From NCBI GenBank assembly GCA_017938485.1, contig JAGBBM010000027.1, positions 1 through 57,871 of the forward strand: a stretch of DNA of 57,871 nt, given 5' to 3'. The stretch is from Lachnospiraceae bacterium (GTDB lineage Bacteria; Bacillota; Clostridia; Lachnospirales; Lachnospiraceae). How positions within the stretch are numbered: position 1 is the first letter of the stretch; each line of letters begins with the position of its first letter. The notes under the pieces are model-generated. The model saw nothing but the letters and a program-made list of their open reading frames with translations. It was not told the origin of the DNA and did no database searches. Position numbers and translations under genes: made by a program. This document shows positions 42,725-51,969 of this stretch, piece after piece.

Positions 42725-44695
42725 CTATGGAAGAAGCTGCAACACGCTCTCTGGCTGACTGTTTGCATTTGAGAGCATTGCCTGTGCCGCCTGCTGTAAT
42801 ATGCTTATCTTTGAATGTTCCATAATCTCATATGCCATATCCGTATCACGAATCTGACTCTCTGCACTCTGAAGATTCTCTGCATAATTTTCATTACCAT
42901 TCAGTGTAAATTCCATACGATTGGTATATGCACCAAACAAGCTTCTCTGCTTAGACACAAATTTTACTGCTTCCTGAATATCTGTCATGGCTTTCTCAGA
43001 ATCTTGTCTTGTAAGTACATTGGTATCCTCGATGCCCAGATTACGCAATCTTATAACATCATACTTAATATGGAAACAATCTCCCGCATTGGCGCCGGTC
43101 TGGATTCCAAGATCTACCCAAACATCGTAAATTGGAACATCTATCTCATGATTGTTTACACTTCCTGCATATCCGGTAGTAGTTTTATATGACGTGTTAT
43201 TATTTGCGTTTCCTTGATATGCATCCAATACAGTTGTGTAATTTAAACCTGTCTTAATTCGATTCATCAAGCTTTGCTCTGTATCACTATCATACACATC
43301 TATTCTCATAGTAAGAGTACCAACTTTACTACCACTATTTCCTCCGTAGGAAAAACTACTGTCCGCATTAAGGTCAAAATTTATGGTTATAATTCCTCCA
43401 TTTTCCGCATTATCTGTAAGTGATAATCCTTTACCATTGCTTCCAACTCGATTTTGAGAATTAGTTATTGTATCTATAACACCAAGCAAAGAACCCGTTG
43501 TACCCACAGATTGACCATATGAATTAGTCACTTTAAACTTATTACCACGAGAATCTGTATGATACTCCCACCATGAACCTTCATCATCCGCATCTAAATC
43601 ATTAGAATGATATTCCATATCTGTGGCTGTGGCTGTAACTGTGCCTATATTTTTCATATCAAACTTTATAACCCAACCTGTATCCTCCGTTACATCCGTA
43701 TAGGTTGGCATAGAGGTAATATTAGGACTATTTGTACCTGAAGCCGGTTCAATCCATCCAGTATCGTAAGCATCCACATTTCTATCACTTGCCAGCTCTG
43801 ATAAATAATTTGTATTTATACTAAAGCTGATTCCATTTACAGGAGTGTTCGTAGATATTGCTTCTGAAGAATTAACGTAACTGTCAAGAGTTGCCCCATC
43901 TATACTTTGGGCTATATCATCCAAAGTTGCTGTCTCTGCAGTGGTCCATTCAATTGGCAAATTGATTCCCTCTAACTCAGGGGTAGCTGTTTTATCTAAA
44001 TAATCCCCTAAAACAAAGGACACTTTTTCATTATCTAAAGCACCAATGTCATCCCAGCCAATAAGCTTGCTCTCATAGTTATTTCCATTCCAGCCAGTCC
44101 AACTAACCTTAAAACCGTATGTATCGGGATCTGTTTCATCTGTGCCCTGTACATTGATAGTATATCCGTCTTTAGCTATGGCACCCTTATTCACCTCAGT
44201 AACAGTAATGCTACGATACTGACTAGTTATCTTGAGTGCCTGTTGTTTTTCTGTTCCTATCTGAGTTCTTGTCTCAGCATCCTCATCCCAAATCTTTTTA
44301 CCATTGAATTCCGTATCCTCAAGAACTTTTTCTATCTCTTCTTTAAGACATTGAATCTCATTATCTATAGCTTGTCTATCCTCAACATTATTCGTGTCAT
44401 TTGCAGATTTTACAGCAAGTTCTTCCATACGATGTAACATACTATGTATCTCTGACAAAGCTCCATCAGCCACCTGCACGTAGCTAATTCCATCCTCTAT
44501 GTTATTGGACGCCACATTAAGTCCACGAATCTGGTTTCTCATCTTCTCAGATATACTTAATCCCGCTGCATCATCTGCGGAACGATTAAGCTTATATCCA
44601 CTAGAAAGTTTTTCCATCTTCTTGGACTGAATCTTGGTATTTCTATTAAAAATATGTTCAGCATTCATTGCTAGTATATTGTTTTGAATTCTCAT
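42725..44695 (-). CDS. fliC: Flagellin
   Basis: 656 aa from ATG 44695 with GAGGTGA upstream. Conserved N-terminal D0/D1 (MRIQNNILAMNAEHIFNR..KLSSGYKLNRSADDAAGLSISEKMRNQIRGL) and C-terminal D1/D0 (LGAYTNRMEF-type segment, AESQIRDTDMAYEIMEHSKISILQQAAQAMLSNANSQPESVLQLL) flank a ~420-residue variable region of Thr/Ser/Asp/Gly-rich beta domains. Larger than the usual 270-500 aa. Sigma-D-type promoter directly upstream. No flagellar chaperone gene nearby. Confidence 0.95.
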   Translation of the reverse strand: MRIQNNILAMNAEHIFNRNTKIQSKKMEKLSSGYKLNRSADDAAGLSISEKMRNQIRGLNVASNNIEDGISYVQVADGALSEIHSMLHRMEELAVKSANDTNNVEDRQAIDNEIQCLKEEIEKVLEDTEFNGKKIWDEDAETRTQIGTEKQQALKITSQYRSITVTEVNKGAIAKDGYTINVQGTDETDPDTYGFKVSWTGWNGNNYESKLIGWDDIGALDNEKVSFVLGDYLDKTATPELEGINLPIEWTTAETATLDDIAQSIDGATLDSYVNSSEAISTNTPVNGISFSINTNYLSELASDRNVDAYDTGWIEPASGTNSPNITSMPTYTDVTEDTGWVIKFDMKNIGTVTATATDMEYHSNDLDADDEGSWWEYHTDSRGNKFKVTNSYGQSVGTTGSLLGVIDTITNSQNRVGSNGKGLSLTDNAENGGIITINFDLNADSSFSYGGNSGSKVGTLTMRIDVYDSDTEQSLMNRIKTGLNYTTVLDAYQGNANNNTSYKTTTGYAGSVNNHEIDVPIYDVWVDLGIQTGANAGDCFHIKYDVIRLRNLGIEDTNVLTRQDSEKAMTDIQEAVKFVSKQRSLFGAYTNRMEFTLNGNENYAENLQSAESQIRDTDMAYEIMEHSKISILQQAAQAMLSNANSQPESVLQLLP

Positions 44696-44731
44696 GCTGC
44701 TCACCTCAAAAATAGTATTCCCACTCTTTTT

Positions 44732-44758
44732 ATATCGGTGTTTTATTATATATAATTA
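44732..44758 (-). promoter_or_regulatory. Sigma-D-type promoter of flagellin
   Basis: Minus strand TAAT (44755-44758), 15 bp, ACCGATAT (44732-44739), 36 bp before the start codon. Same layout and GTTAATTA context as the promoter at 12786-12812. Confidence 0.75.
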
Positions 44759-44879
44759 ACCAAAATTTTGATGATATAGTATTAATTTAAAAAATCATAT
44801 TAAGAATCTGATTTTAAAAAACCCACTTGACATTTTAGTTTTTCAGTTCTACAATCAATTTTAGTTAAATAATTTATCG

Positions 44880-45110
44880 GCTATGAAGAGACGAGTACCA
44901 TAAAAACGGACTACAGAGAGAATTCCACTACCCGCTGAGAGAGAATTCAGAACACGCTTATGGGAAGACTACCTCGGAGCTGCTTATACAAAATATAAGC
45001 CGTTGATTACGTTACAATCTTAAAGAAGTGTCATTTGTTTTTTCAAATGGAACTAGGGTGGAACCGCGATTTATCGTCCCTAGCGTTTTTATACGCTAGG
45101 GACTTTCTTT
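44880..45110 (+). promoter_or_regulatory. Threonine T-box leader of thrS
   Basis: The gap between fliC and thrS holds a full T-box riboswitch. The candidate specifier codon ACC (Thr) is at 44897-44899 in the stem I loop region (GACGAGTACCATAA). The T-box core AACTAGGGTGGAACCGCG spans 45051-45068. The terminator GTCCCTAGCG (45076-45085) pairs with CGCTAGGGAC (45094-45103) and is followed by TTTCTTT. Uncharged tRNA-Thr should favour the antiterminator and thrS expression. Confidence 0.92.
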
Positions 45111-45151
45111 ATTCCTAAGCGTAAATATCATTACAGAAAGGAAGCAAAACT

Positions 45152-47089
45152 ATGATTATCACTTTAAAAGACGGATCATCAAAAGAGTACGCTCAGCCAA
45201 TGAGTGCTTATGACATAGCCGCTGATATTAGCGAGGGTCTTGCACGTATGGCTTGTGCAGCAGAGATTAACGGAGAAGTATGTGACCTTAGAACAATTGT
45301 TGATAAGGACTCTACTCTTAACATTTTTACATTTAACGATGAGGCAGGAAAGAAAACCTTCTGGCACACTGCAAGCCATATCTTAGCTCAGGCAGTTAAG
45401 CATATTTTCCCAGATGCAAAATGTGCCATAGGACCAGCTATCGACAATGGTTTCTACTATGATTTCGATATGCCTTCACTTAGCCGTGAGGACTTAGATA
45501 AGATTGAAGCTGAGATGAAGAAGATTGTTAAGGAAGGTTCTGAGGTTACTGCATTTACACTTCCAAGAGCTGAAGCAATCAAGCTTATGGAAGAAAAAGA
45601 GGAGCCTTACAAGGTAGAGCTTATCAATGACCTTCCAGAGGATGCTATTATCAGCTTCTATACTATGGGTGATTTCACTGACCTTTGTGCAGGTCCTCAC
45701 CTTATGAACACAAAAGCTGTTAAATTCTTCAAGCTTACTTCATCTTCAGGTGCATACTGGAGAGGTAACTCAGACAACAAGATGCTTACTCGTATCTATG
45801 GTACTGCATTTACAAAGAAGGCTGACCTTGAGGAAAGACTTGAGTTTTTAGAAAACATTAAGCTTCGCGACCACAACAAACTTGGTCGTGAGCTTGAGCT
45901 TTTCACAACTGTAGATGTTATTGGTCAGGGACTTCCACTTCTTATGCCAAAAGGTGTTCAGATTATTCAGACTCTCCAGAGATGGATTGAGGACGAGGAA
46001 GAAAAGCGCGGCTATATGAGGACTAAGACTCCTCTTATGGCAAAGTCTGACCTTTACAAGATTTCAGGACATTGGGATCACTACAAAGATGGTATGTTTG
46101 TACTTGGTGATGAAGAAAAGGATAAGGAAGTATTTGCTCTCCGTCCTATGACTTGTCCATTCCAGTACTATGTATATAAGGCAAGCCAGAAGTCATACAG
46201 AGACTTACCTTGCAGATATGGTGAGACTTCAACCCTCTTTAGAAATGAGGATTCAGGAGAAATGCACGGTCTTACAAGAGTTCGTCAGTTCACTATCTCG
46301 GAGGGACACCTTATCGTTAGACCTGACCAGATGGTTAGTGAGTTTAAGGATTGTATCGCTCTTGCACAGTACTGCTTGCAGACACTTGGGGTTGAGGAGG
46401 ATGTAACATATCACTTATCAAAATGGGATCCTGAAAATAAGGAAAAATATATCGGTGAGCCAGAGGTTTGGGAGAAGACAGAGCAGGATATTAGAAATAT
46501 CCTTAACGAATTAAATATTCCATTTACTGAAGATGTAGGAGAGGCTGCATTCTATGGACCTAAAGTAGATATTAATGCAAAGAACGTATATGGCAAAGAA
46601 GATACAATGATTACAATTCAGTGGGATGCACTCCTTGCAGAGCAGTTCGATATGTACTTCATCAACAAGGATGGAGAGAAGGAAAGACCTTACATCATCC
46701 ACAGAACTTCAATGGGTTGTTACGAGAGAACTCTTGCATGGCTTATTGAAAAGTACGCTGGTGCATTTCCAACTTGGTTATCACCTGAGCAGGTTCGTAT
46801 CCTTCCTATCTCGGAGAAGCACCACGAGTATGCAAACTCTGTACTTGCTAAGCTTAAAGCTGCTGGAGTTCGTGCTACTATTGATGAAAGAGCAGAAAAG
46901 ATTGGTTACAAGATTCGTGAGGCTCGTCTCAACAAGCTTCCATACATGCTTATCATCGGAGCTAACGAAGAAGAATCCGCTACAGTTTCTGTTAGAAAAC
47001 GTGGCGAGGACGGTGACCTTGGAAGCATGCCAGCTGACAAGTTCATCCAAGACATCGTAAAAGAAATCGCAGATAAAACCATAAACTAA
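45152..47089 (+). CDS. thrS: Threonyl-tRNA synthetase
   Basis: 645 aa class II synthetase. N-terminal TGS domain (MIITLKDGSSKEYAQPMSAYDIAADI), the editing/SAD domain with HTASHILAQAVKHIFPDA and ADLCAGPHL, then the catalytic core: KTPLMAKSDLYKISGHWDHYKDGMF, motif 2 RYGETSTLFRNEDSGEMHGLTRVRQFT and motif 3 HRTSMGCYERTLAWLIE. C-terminal anticodon-binding domain ends in IVKEIADKTIN. Regulated by the T-box leader. Confidence 0.97.
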   Translation: MIITLKDGSSKEYAQPMSAYDIAADISEGLARMACAAEINGEVCDLRTIVDKDSTLNIFTFNDEAGKKTFWHTASHILAQAVKHIFPDAKCAIGPAIDNGFYYDFDMPSLSREDLDKIEAEMKKIVKEGSEVTAFTLPRAEAIKLMEEKEEPYKVELINDLPEDAIISFYTMGDFTDLCAGPHLMNTKAVKFFKLTSSSGAYWRGNSDNKMLTRIYGTAFTKKADLEERLEFLENIKLRDHNKLGRELELFTTVDVIGQGLPLLMPKGVQIIQTLQRWIEDEEEKRGYMRTKTPLMAKSDLYKISGHWDHYKDGMFVLGDEEKDKEVFALRPMTCPFQYYVYKASQKSYRDLPCRYGETSTLFRNEDSGEMHGLTRVRQFTISEGHLIVRPDQMVSEFKDCIALAQYCLQTLGVEEDVTYHLSKWDPENKEKYIGEPEVWEKTEQDIRNILNELNIPFTEDVGEAAFYGPKVDINAKNVYGKEDTMITIQWDALLAEQFDMYFINKDGEKERPYIIHRTSMGCYERTLAWLIEKYAGAFPTWLSPEQVRILPISEKHHEYANSVLAKLKAAGVRATIDERAEKIGYKIREARLNKLPYMLIIGANEEESATVSVRKRGEDGDLGSMPADKFIQDIVKEIADKTIN

Positions 47090-47099
47090 AAAACAAACT

Positions 47100-47137
47100 C
47101 CCCACCCGAAAGAAACATTTCCGGGTGGGGATATTTT
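47100..47137 (+). terminator. thrS terminator
   Basis: CCCCACCCG (47100-47108) pairs with CGGGTGGGG (47122-47130), followed by ATATTTTT. Its T-tract is also the left edge of palindromic element copy 2. Confidence 0.9.
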
Positions 47138-47587
47138 TGTATTATAGCATAGAACTTGGGGGTATATTCTGAAGACAATTAGGGTTCTTAGTGTATCTTA
47201 GGCTTATAAGCTTTCGATAAATCGTGCCGCGGACATTTGTCTGAGTATGTCATAGAGAATATAACTATGGATTTTTTCGCAACTCTACGCTTGTGCAAAT
47301 ATCTAAGATTTTAAACTTGCGATGTTTGATTAGTACTGCTTTCGCGAAACTCGTCCCACTTAGTGGGACTCAAACATCGCTTTCGCAGTACATTCATCGC
47401 AAGTTATAAAATCTTGATATTTGGTACAAGCTAATTGTCTTCAAAAATCCATAGTTATATTCTCTATGACATACGAGTTTATGGGAGCGGCACGTAATAA
47501 AATATCGAAAGCTTAAGCCTTAGATACACTTGAACCCGTAGAGTTGCGAAGAATATACCCCCAAGTTCTATGCTATAATACAAAAAA
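47134..47587. repeat. Large palindromic element, copy 2 (inverted, with nested copy)
   Basis: Outer arms of about 36 bp, almost perfect (47134-47170 with 47551-47587), frame the same internal-loop pair as copy 1 but inverted: GAAGACAATTAG (47171-47182) facing CGTAGAGTTGCGAA (47537-47550). The next helix and loops also match copy 1 read backward (GGACATTTGTCTGAG 47231-47245; GAGTTTATGGGAG 47475-47487). A third element fills the tip. The outer arms share only GGTATATTCT with copy 1. No gene inside. Flanked by two terminators, and together with them fills the gap between thrS and the next gene. Confidence 0.9.
47247..47472. repeat. Nested palindromic element, copy 3
   Basis: Arms 47247-47275 and 47443-47472 are perfect complements and differ from the arms of copies 1 and 2. 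Inside are TTCGCAACTCTACG (47276-47289) facing CTAATTGTCTTC (47431-47442), identical to copy 1, then TTTGATTA facing ATT, and TTTCGCGAAACTC (47340-47352) facing CTCAAACATCGCTTTC (47369-47384). Same orientation as copy 1. Confidence 0.88.
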
Positions 47588-47588
47588 T

Positions 47589-47628
47589 TCCCCTTCCACA
47601 AAATGTTACGCAGTGAAAGGGGAGTTTT
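47589..47628 (-). terminator. Terminator of the membrane-protein cluster
   Basis: CTCCCCTTTCAC..GTGGAAGGGGAATTTTTTG on the minus strand, directly after the stop at 47629. Confidence 0.85.
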
Positions 47629-48267
47629 TTATGCCTCTGATGGTTTTATGAAACTGCTTATAATTCCTAAAATAGTTCCTGCAACCATAACGTAGATACC
47701 TGGTTGTAGGCTCTTAAACACTTCTGTCTTGTTTATCACAAATTCCTGTTTAACAAGCTCCTGAATAGACTCACTGTTAAGTAAATCATCTGCCCATACA
47801 ATTACATTGTTCATATCAACCAACATAATTACAAACATAGCAATGATTAATATACAAGGAATAAGTCTAAACTGCGGAATCCTTACAAAAGCAAGAATTC
47901 CCATAAATACAATTCCTATGATGAATCCAACTGGAAGAGCAGTCCAAAGTGGTGATATAAGTCGAATATTTTTACATAACTTTGATAAGTTATACTGTAT
48001 ATCTATCTCTTCATGAAAATGAGAAAAATCTATAGCTGGCATCAAAAAACCAATTAATATAAGTAAAGTTGAAAGCAGACAAAGAATCATACTCACACTG
48101 AAAAACTTTCTCTTAACATCAGTCTCATAAACTTGTGGCTGTGGAGCTACGTTATACATTTGCTGATTATACTGAACATAATTTTGTTGATATTGATACT
48201 GCTCATTATTCACATAACCATTATAATTTTGCTGATACTGATTATTCTGTCCATTATAATTATCCAT
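47629..48267 (-). CDS. Small membrane protein with Gln/Asn/Tyr-rich N-terminus
   Basis: 212 aa. Residues 1-~48 are low-complexity (repeated QNNQYQQNYNGY-type units) and end in PQPQVYETDVKRKFF. Four membrane helices follow (about 56-76, 108-128, 135-152 and 190-208). Unrecognised family. Third and last gene of a row of similar proteins (48270, 48973) that share the disordered or zinc-ribbon head plus four-helix body. 2-bp spacing from the preceding gene indicates an operon. Confidence 0.75.
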   Translation of the reverse strand: MDNYNGQNNQYQQNYNGYVNNEQYQYQQNYVQYNQQMYNVAPQPQVYETDVKRKFFSVSMILCLLSTLLILIGFLMPAIDFSHFHEEIDIQYNLSKLCKNIRLISPLWTALPVGFIIGIVFMGILAFVRIPQFRLIPCILIIAMFVIMLVDMNNVIVWADDLLNSESIQELVKQEFVINKTEVFKSLQPGIYVMVAGTILGIISSFIKPSEA

Positions 48268-48269
48268 AT

Positions 48270-48875
48270 CTAACTCTCCTTTTTCTCAAGAAATAACGAT
48301 ATACCGTAAAGCAAAATGCCCACAATAAAAAGTATAGGCCCAATAAATGTAAAGGGTGATATGTTAGCCACCTTACAATAATTCGAATATGTATCATTGG
48401 TCATGATAAGTACCAAAATAACTATAGCAAGGACAACTGGCACTATTCTAACAACAATATTGTCACAAAACATAAGTGGTTTTATATATTTGCGTCCAGA
48501 CATAGCTAGCATATAAAGACCTGTAACAAGTATAAGCACCGCAAAAAGGCAAAGCTTACCATCACCTATAGACATATCTCCATTTTTTGCACCTAAATCA
48601 AACAAACCACCTGAAACATTCTCTCCATGTACAGTCTTTTCCAACCATTTCATGAAAGGTGAAAGATATAGACATATAGCTCCAAGCAGCGAAAGACATA
48701 TGCATACATTACTGCTCAAAGCTTTTACATATCCAGAAAAATCCAAAAATGGTTTTGCCTCTATAGGAATATTTTTTACAGTTGTTATAACTACCTTATC
48801 TTCTATTGGTTCACCGCACTCCAAACAATAGTCCAAACCGTCTTTAATTTCTGTTCCACAATGCTTACAGGTCAT
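48270..48875 (-). CDS. Zinc-ribbon membrane protein
   Basis: 201 aa. N-terminal zinc ribbon CKHCGTEIKDGLDYCLECG (3-21), linker, then four membrane helices (about 55-75, 108-128, 142-160 and 175-195). Between the first two helices is a Gly-rich outside loop (HGENVSGGLFDLGAKNGDMSIGDGKL). Family and function unknown. Confidence 0.78.
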   Translation of the reverse strand: MTCKHCGTEIKDGLDYCLECGEPIEDKVVITTVKNIPIEAKPFLDFSGYVKALSSNVCICLSLLGAICLYLSPFMKWLEKTVHGENVSGGLFDLGAKNGDMSIGDGKLCLFAVLILVTGLYMLAMSGRKYIKPLMFCDNIVVRIVPVVLAIVILVLIMTNDTYSNYCKVANISPFTFIGPILFIVGILLYGISLFLEKKES

Positions 48876-48908
48876 AAATTACCTCCTAACAACCCATACA
48901 AAATATAA

Positions 48909-48941
48909 ATGTGGAGTAATGATTAATCACTACTCCACATT
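48909..48941 (-). terminator. Palindromic hairpin between membrane-protein genes
   Basis: TGTGGAGTA(A/G)TGATTAATCA..TACTCCACA near-perfect palindrome in the 97-bp gap. No strong T-tract follows, so it may be partial. Confidence 0.55.
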
Positions 48942-48972
48942 ATAATAACACATTTTTCAGTAAATGTTTATA

Positions 48973-49722
48973 TTACTTTTTAACTATCTTCATAACTCTT
49001 GGAACTGCTGCAAGTGCAAGACCGATAAATGCTACGATAGGACCTACTCCGTGTGAAGCCTCTCCACCTAAATCATCGTATAACTCGATAACATCTTTAA
49101 CTGTTCCATTCATAAGTGCGATAATTACAACAAGTATACCAACACCGATAGCGATAAGCTCAACATAAGGAACTTTAGATAACTTAGCCTTAGTATCTGC
49201 AAGTGCTGGGAAGAAATCTGCTGCATCCCAAAGAAGTAATCCTAAACCGATAACGATAAGAAGTACAGTCCAAATGTAATATGTACGTACGTCACTATAC
49301 TCTCTACCAAGTGAGAACATTGAGTATGAATCACTCTCTTTTACTCCCCACATATCTACCTTTAAAGTACACCATGAGAAGAAAGGTGAAATAAGTACTA
49401 AAAGTCCTCCAACAAGACCAACAATCTTCATAACATCTGACTTCAATGAGTTAAGGAATCCGCTCATTCCTGTACCCTGCATATACTGATTATTAACTGG
49501 TGCTGGTCCGCCCATTGGTGCCATACCTCCCATAGGTGCTCCCATTGGCTGACCCATTGGCTGCTGATAACCCATCTGAGGCTGCATTGGCTGACCCATT
49601 GGTGCCATGCCTCCCATTGGCTGCATCTGTGGCTGCTGCATCATTGGCTGAGCTGGTGTTCCACAATTAGGACAAGCTGGCTGTCCGTCTGCATAAGTTG
49701 CTCCACATACTGAACAATTCAT
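48973..49722 (-). CDS. Zinc-ribbon membrane protein with Met/Pro/Gly/Gln repeats
   Basis: 249 aa. N-terminal zinc ribbon CSVCGATYADGQPACPNCG (3-21), then ~55 residues of MQPMGG, QPMGQPM and GGMAPMG repeats, then four membrane helices (about 100-118, 148-166, 188-206 and 225-245). A short outside loop has WCTLKVDMWGVKESDSYSMFSLG. Such heads are common in membrane proteins of this group. Role unknown. Its codon use looks smoother than its neighbours, which may mean high expression. Confidence 0.78.
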   Translation of the reverse strand: MNCSVCGATYADGQPACPNCGTPAQPMMQQPQMQPMGGMAPMGQPMQPQMGYQQPMGQPMGAPMGGMAPMGGPAPVNNQYMQGTGMSGFLNSLKSDVMKIVGLVGGLLVLISPFFSWCTLKVDMWGVKESDSYSMFSLGREYSDVRTYYIWTVLLIVIGLGLLLWDAADFFPALADTKAKLSKVPYVELIAIGVGILVVIIALMNGTVKDVIELYDDLGGEASHGVGPIVAFIGLALAAVPRVMKIVKK

Positions 49723-49869
49723 GTTTAATCCTCCCTTATAATCTTTTTTTCTTTAAATTAAAATATACAAGAAGATAATAACATAAACCAATTTTTATTT
49801 CAAGAATATTATCAATGTATATCTTCTATTTTATCCCTAATTTTAATCATATCTATGAACGTTATTTTT

Positions 49870-50733
49870 TTATATTAATTCATATGAATTTATTTGCATA
49901 ATATAACTTTTTTCTGAAATAAAATTCCAGACCAGTTCCTTGTCCATAAAATTCTTTATATTCTCTGATTCAATCATACTAGTAATTCTATTCTCTAAAA
50001 TATCATTTCCAGCCACCTTACCTTCAGTTTCCAAAATTCTATCCTCATAACCTAAAACAAACATTTTGTTTGTAATACCTACTATGGCATTAAGAAATTT
50101 ATCTACAGCATCAAAATTCATATTATAAAGGTATTTAGTCATATCGTATTGGTATTTATTTATATGAAGCAAGGCCGCTAATCTGGAATTTAGCTGACTC
50201 ACTAATCCCACCGCTACACTGAAATCAAAATGTGGCATAGTGCTGTAATCATATCTAGGCATCTTAGCTATCATATCCTCTATATAATTTCCCAATTCTT
50301 CTCCTGTAACCTCATCTTTTATCATAGCCTCCATCATAAGGTAATCATCATTAGAGATATCCCAAAACTTCAAATCAACACAGATACACTCATCATCAGA
50401 TAGATTATATCGTTTTTTTGCATAAACTATTTTTTCAAGATTGTGGTCTATCAATATTAACTTAAAATATTTTGCCAGTCGACATATGTCTATATCGTTG
50501 CAGCCACCGGCTCCCCATATGGCAAGAGAAGGTTTTTCCCCTAATTCTTCAACTATCTCTTTCATACCATATTTTCTGACAAGTCTCTTTTTTCCTGTTC
50601 TTTTTAAATATTCTCTTGTATAGTAGCTTTCTATGGAATCCATAACGTAATCTGTAAGATTGTTTCTGTACTCTTCCCAGTCATTAAAGCATACATCTGT
50701 ATCTTCTGTTTTTATTAAAGAATTATAATCCAT
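49870..50733 (-). CDS. Hypothetical protein with Rossmann-like segment
   Basis: 287 aa from ATG 50733, which has a G-rich site (GGGGGA) upstream; a TTG 12 bp earlier is inside that site. Residues ~75-115 (PSLAIWGAGGCNDIDICRLAKYFKLILIDHNLEKIVYAKKRYNL) look like motif I and strand 2 of a SAM-dependent methyltransferase, with Asp at the expected ribose-binding place (LIDHN). The remainder is helical and not recognised. Cytosolic. Could be a methyltransferase that lost activity. Confidence 0.65.
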   Translation of the reverse strand: MDYNSLIKTEDTDVCFNDWEEYRNNLTDYVMDSIESYYTREYLKRTGKKRLVRKYGMKEIVEELGEKPSLAIWGAGGCNDIDICRLAKYFKLILIDHNLEKIVYAKKRYNLSDDECICVDLKFWDISNDDYLMMEAMIKDEVTGEELGNYIEDMIAKMPRYDYSTMPHFDFSVAVGLVSQLNSRLAALLHINKYQYDMTKYLYNMNFDAVDKFLNAIVGITNKMFVLGYEDRILETEGKVAGNDILENRITSMIESENIKNFMDKELVWNFISEKSYIMQINSYELI

Positions 50734-50763
50734 AAATTCCCCCAAAGTTTTCTATAAAACAAA

Positions 50764-50805
50764 AACACCGACCCCGCAGCTTATATATCTGCAAAACCGA
50801 TGCTT
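50764..50805 (-). terminator. Terminator after tRNA-Lys
   Basis: On the minus strand GCATCGG..GCAG pairs with CTGC..CGGTG, followed by TTTTTG, just downstream of the tRNA. Confidence 0.65.
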
Positions 50806-50814
50806 TTTAAAAAG

Positions 50815-50887
50815 TGGGCCGCCGGGGGCTCGAACCCCGCACACCCTGATTAAGAGTCAGGTGCTCTACCAAATGAGCTAGCGGCCC
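50815..50887 (-). tRNA. tRNA-Lys (CTT)
   Basis: 73-nt cloverleaf on the minus strand. Acceptor GGGCCGC/GCGGCCC, D-arm AGCTCATTTGGTAGAGC, anticodon stem CCTGA/TCAGG with loop CTCTTAA giving anticodon CTT, T-arm GGGGTTCGAGCCCC. The CCA end is not encoded. Single tRNA with its own terminator. Confidence 0.95.
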
Positions 50888-51178
50888 GTATGAAGTTGTT
50901 CGTCTTTTTCAGAACAAAAATGATTATATTACATATATCGAATTATTGCAAGCTTTTTTTTCAAATTTTTTCATTTTTTTCTAACACAACCCGAAACACA
51001 AGTAAAATGGCCACATTTTATGGTATTTAAACTGTTCGCTAATGTAACTATATCCTTATTTATTCCACATTTTCCATAAATATATGCATTCAACCTGTGT
51101 TTTAATTTTTTGCATCCCATATAATACTCCTAATTTCTTCTTATTATATTATATTCATAGATGCATATATGTTTACAC

Positions 51179-51820
51179 TTATCTTTTTGGGTGACACACA
51201 ACTCTACATATAGGATTACCCATCTTAGAAAACTTTTCTTCATACTCTGTCATAATATTGCCCTCTACATACTGGGAGTTATGCAAATCAAAAGTATGAT
51301 TATCTATAATCCAGTCAGCCTCTTTTATCTGCTCTAATGAAAAATCAAAAAGAGGTCTATTATCTGTCTTAAAGGTTATGCCTCCATCCTTAGCTAAAAT
51401 ATTCTCATATCTCTTTAAAAACTGAACAGAAGTTAATCTTCGTTTTGCATGTCGGTCCTTTGGCCATGGATCAGAGAAATTAAGATAAATATAATCCACC
51501 TCTTCCTTCTCGAACACATCCTCAATATTTTCAGCTTCCATTCTAATAAAACAAAGATTCGGAAGCTTCTCTTCTGTCTGCTTCTCAATAGCTCTGACTA
51601 AAACACTGGAAAACTTTTCAACTCCCACATAATTTATATCAGGATTGAGTCTAGCCAAATCCATAATAAAGCGGCCCTTACCCATACCTATTTCTATATT
51701 AATAGGATTATCATTTCCGAATTTTTCCTTCCACTTTCCCTTCATAGACTTCTCGTCCTGAACAACAAATTCACTTACCGCAATAGTTTCTCTAGAACCT
51801 TTAACATTTCTTAATCTCAT
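51179..51820 (-). CDS. trmB: tRNA (guanine-N7-)-methyltransferase
   Basis: 213 aa from ATG 51820 with GGAGG upstream; a TTG 12 bp earlier is inside that site. TrmB landmarks: MRLRNVKG start, INIEIGMGKGRFIMDLA SAM loop, YIYLNFSDPWPKDRHAKRRLT signature and TDNRPLFDFSLEQ. Makes m7G46 in tRNA. Leftmost of the leading-strand switch: the next gene reads the other way. Confidence 0.95.
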   Translation of the reverse strand: MRLRNVKGSRETIAVSEFVVQDEKSMKGKWKEKFGNDNPINIEIGMGKGRFIMDLARLNPDINYVGVEKFSSVLVRAIEKQTEEKLPNLCFIRMEAENIEDVFEKEEVDYIYLNFSDPWPKDRHAKRRLTSVQFLKRYENILAKDGGITFKTDNRPLFDFSLEQIKEADWIIDNHTFDLHNSQYVEGNIMTEYEEKFSKMGNPICRVVCHPKR

Positions 51821-51969
51821 AGCATCCTCCAAAAAATAAGACTCTCTAAGTCAGTATAATAACATCTATAGAAAACATTTTCCATATAAAAATTAATTCT
51901 TGTGTTTTTTCATAATCTATAGGATAATTGAGTATATATGTGTTAAATTTCAAAAAAGGATTGATTAAT

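Noticed and set aside
50889-51178. A small RNA or gene between tRNA-Lys and trmB
   Set aside because: AT-rich with no ribosome site plus frame, and no hairpin with T-tract that I can support.
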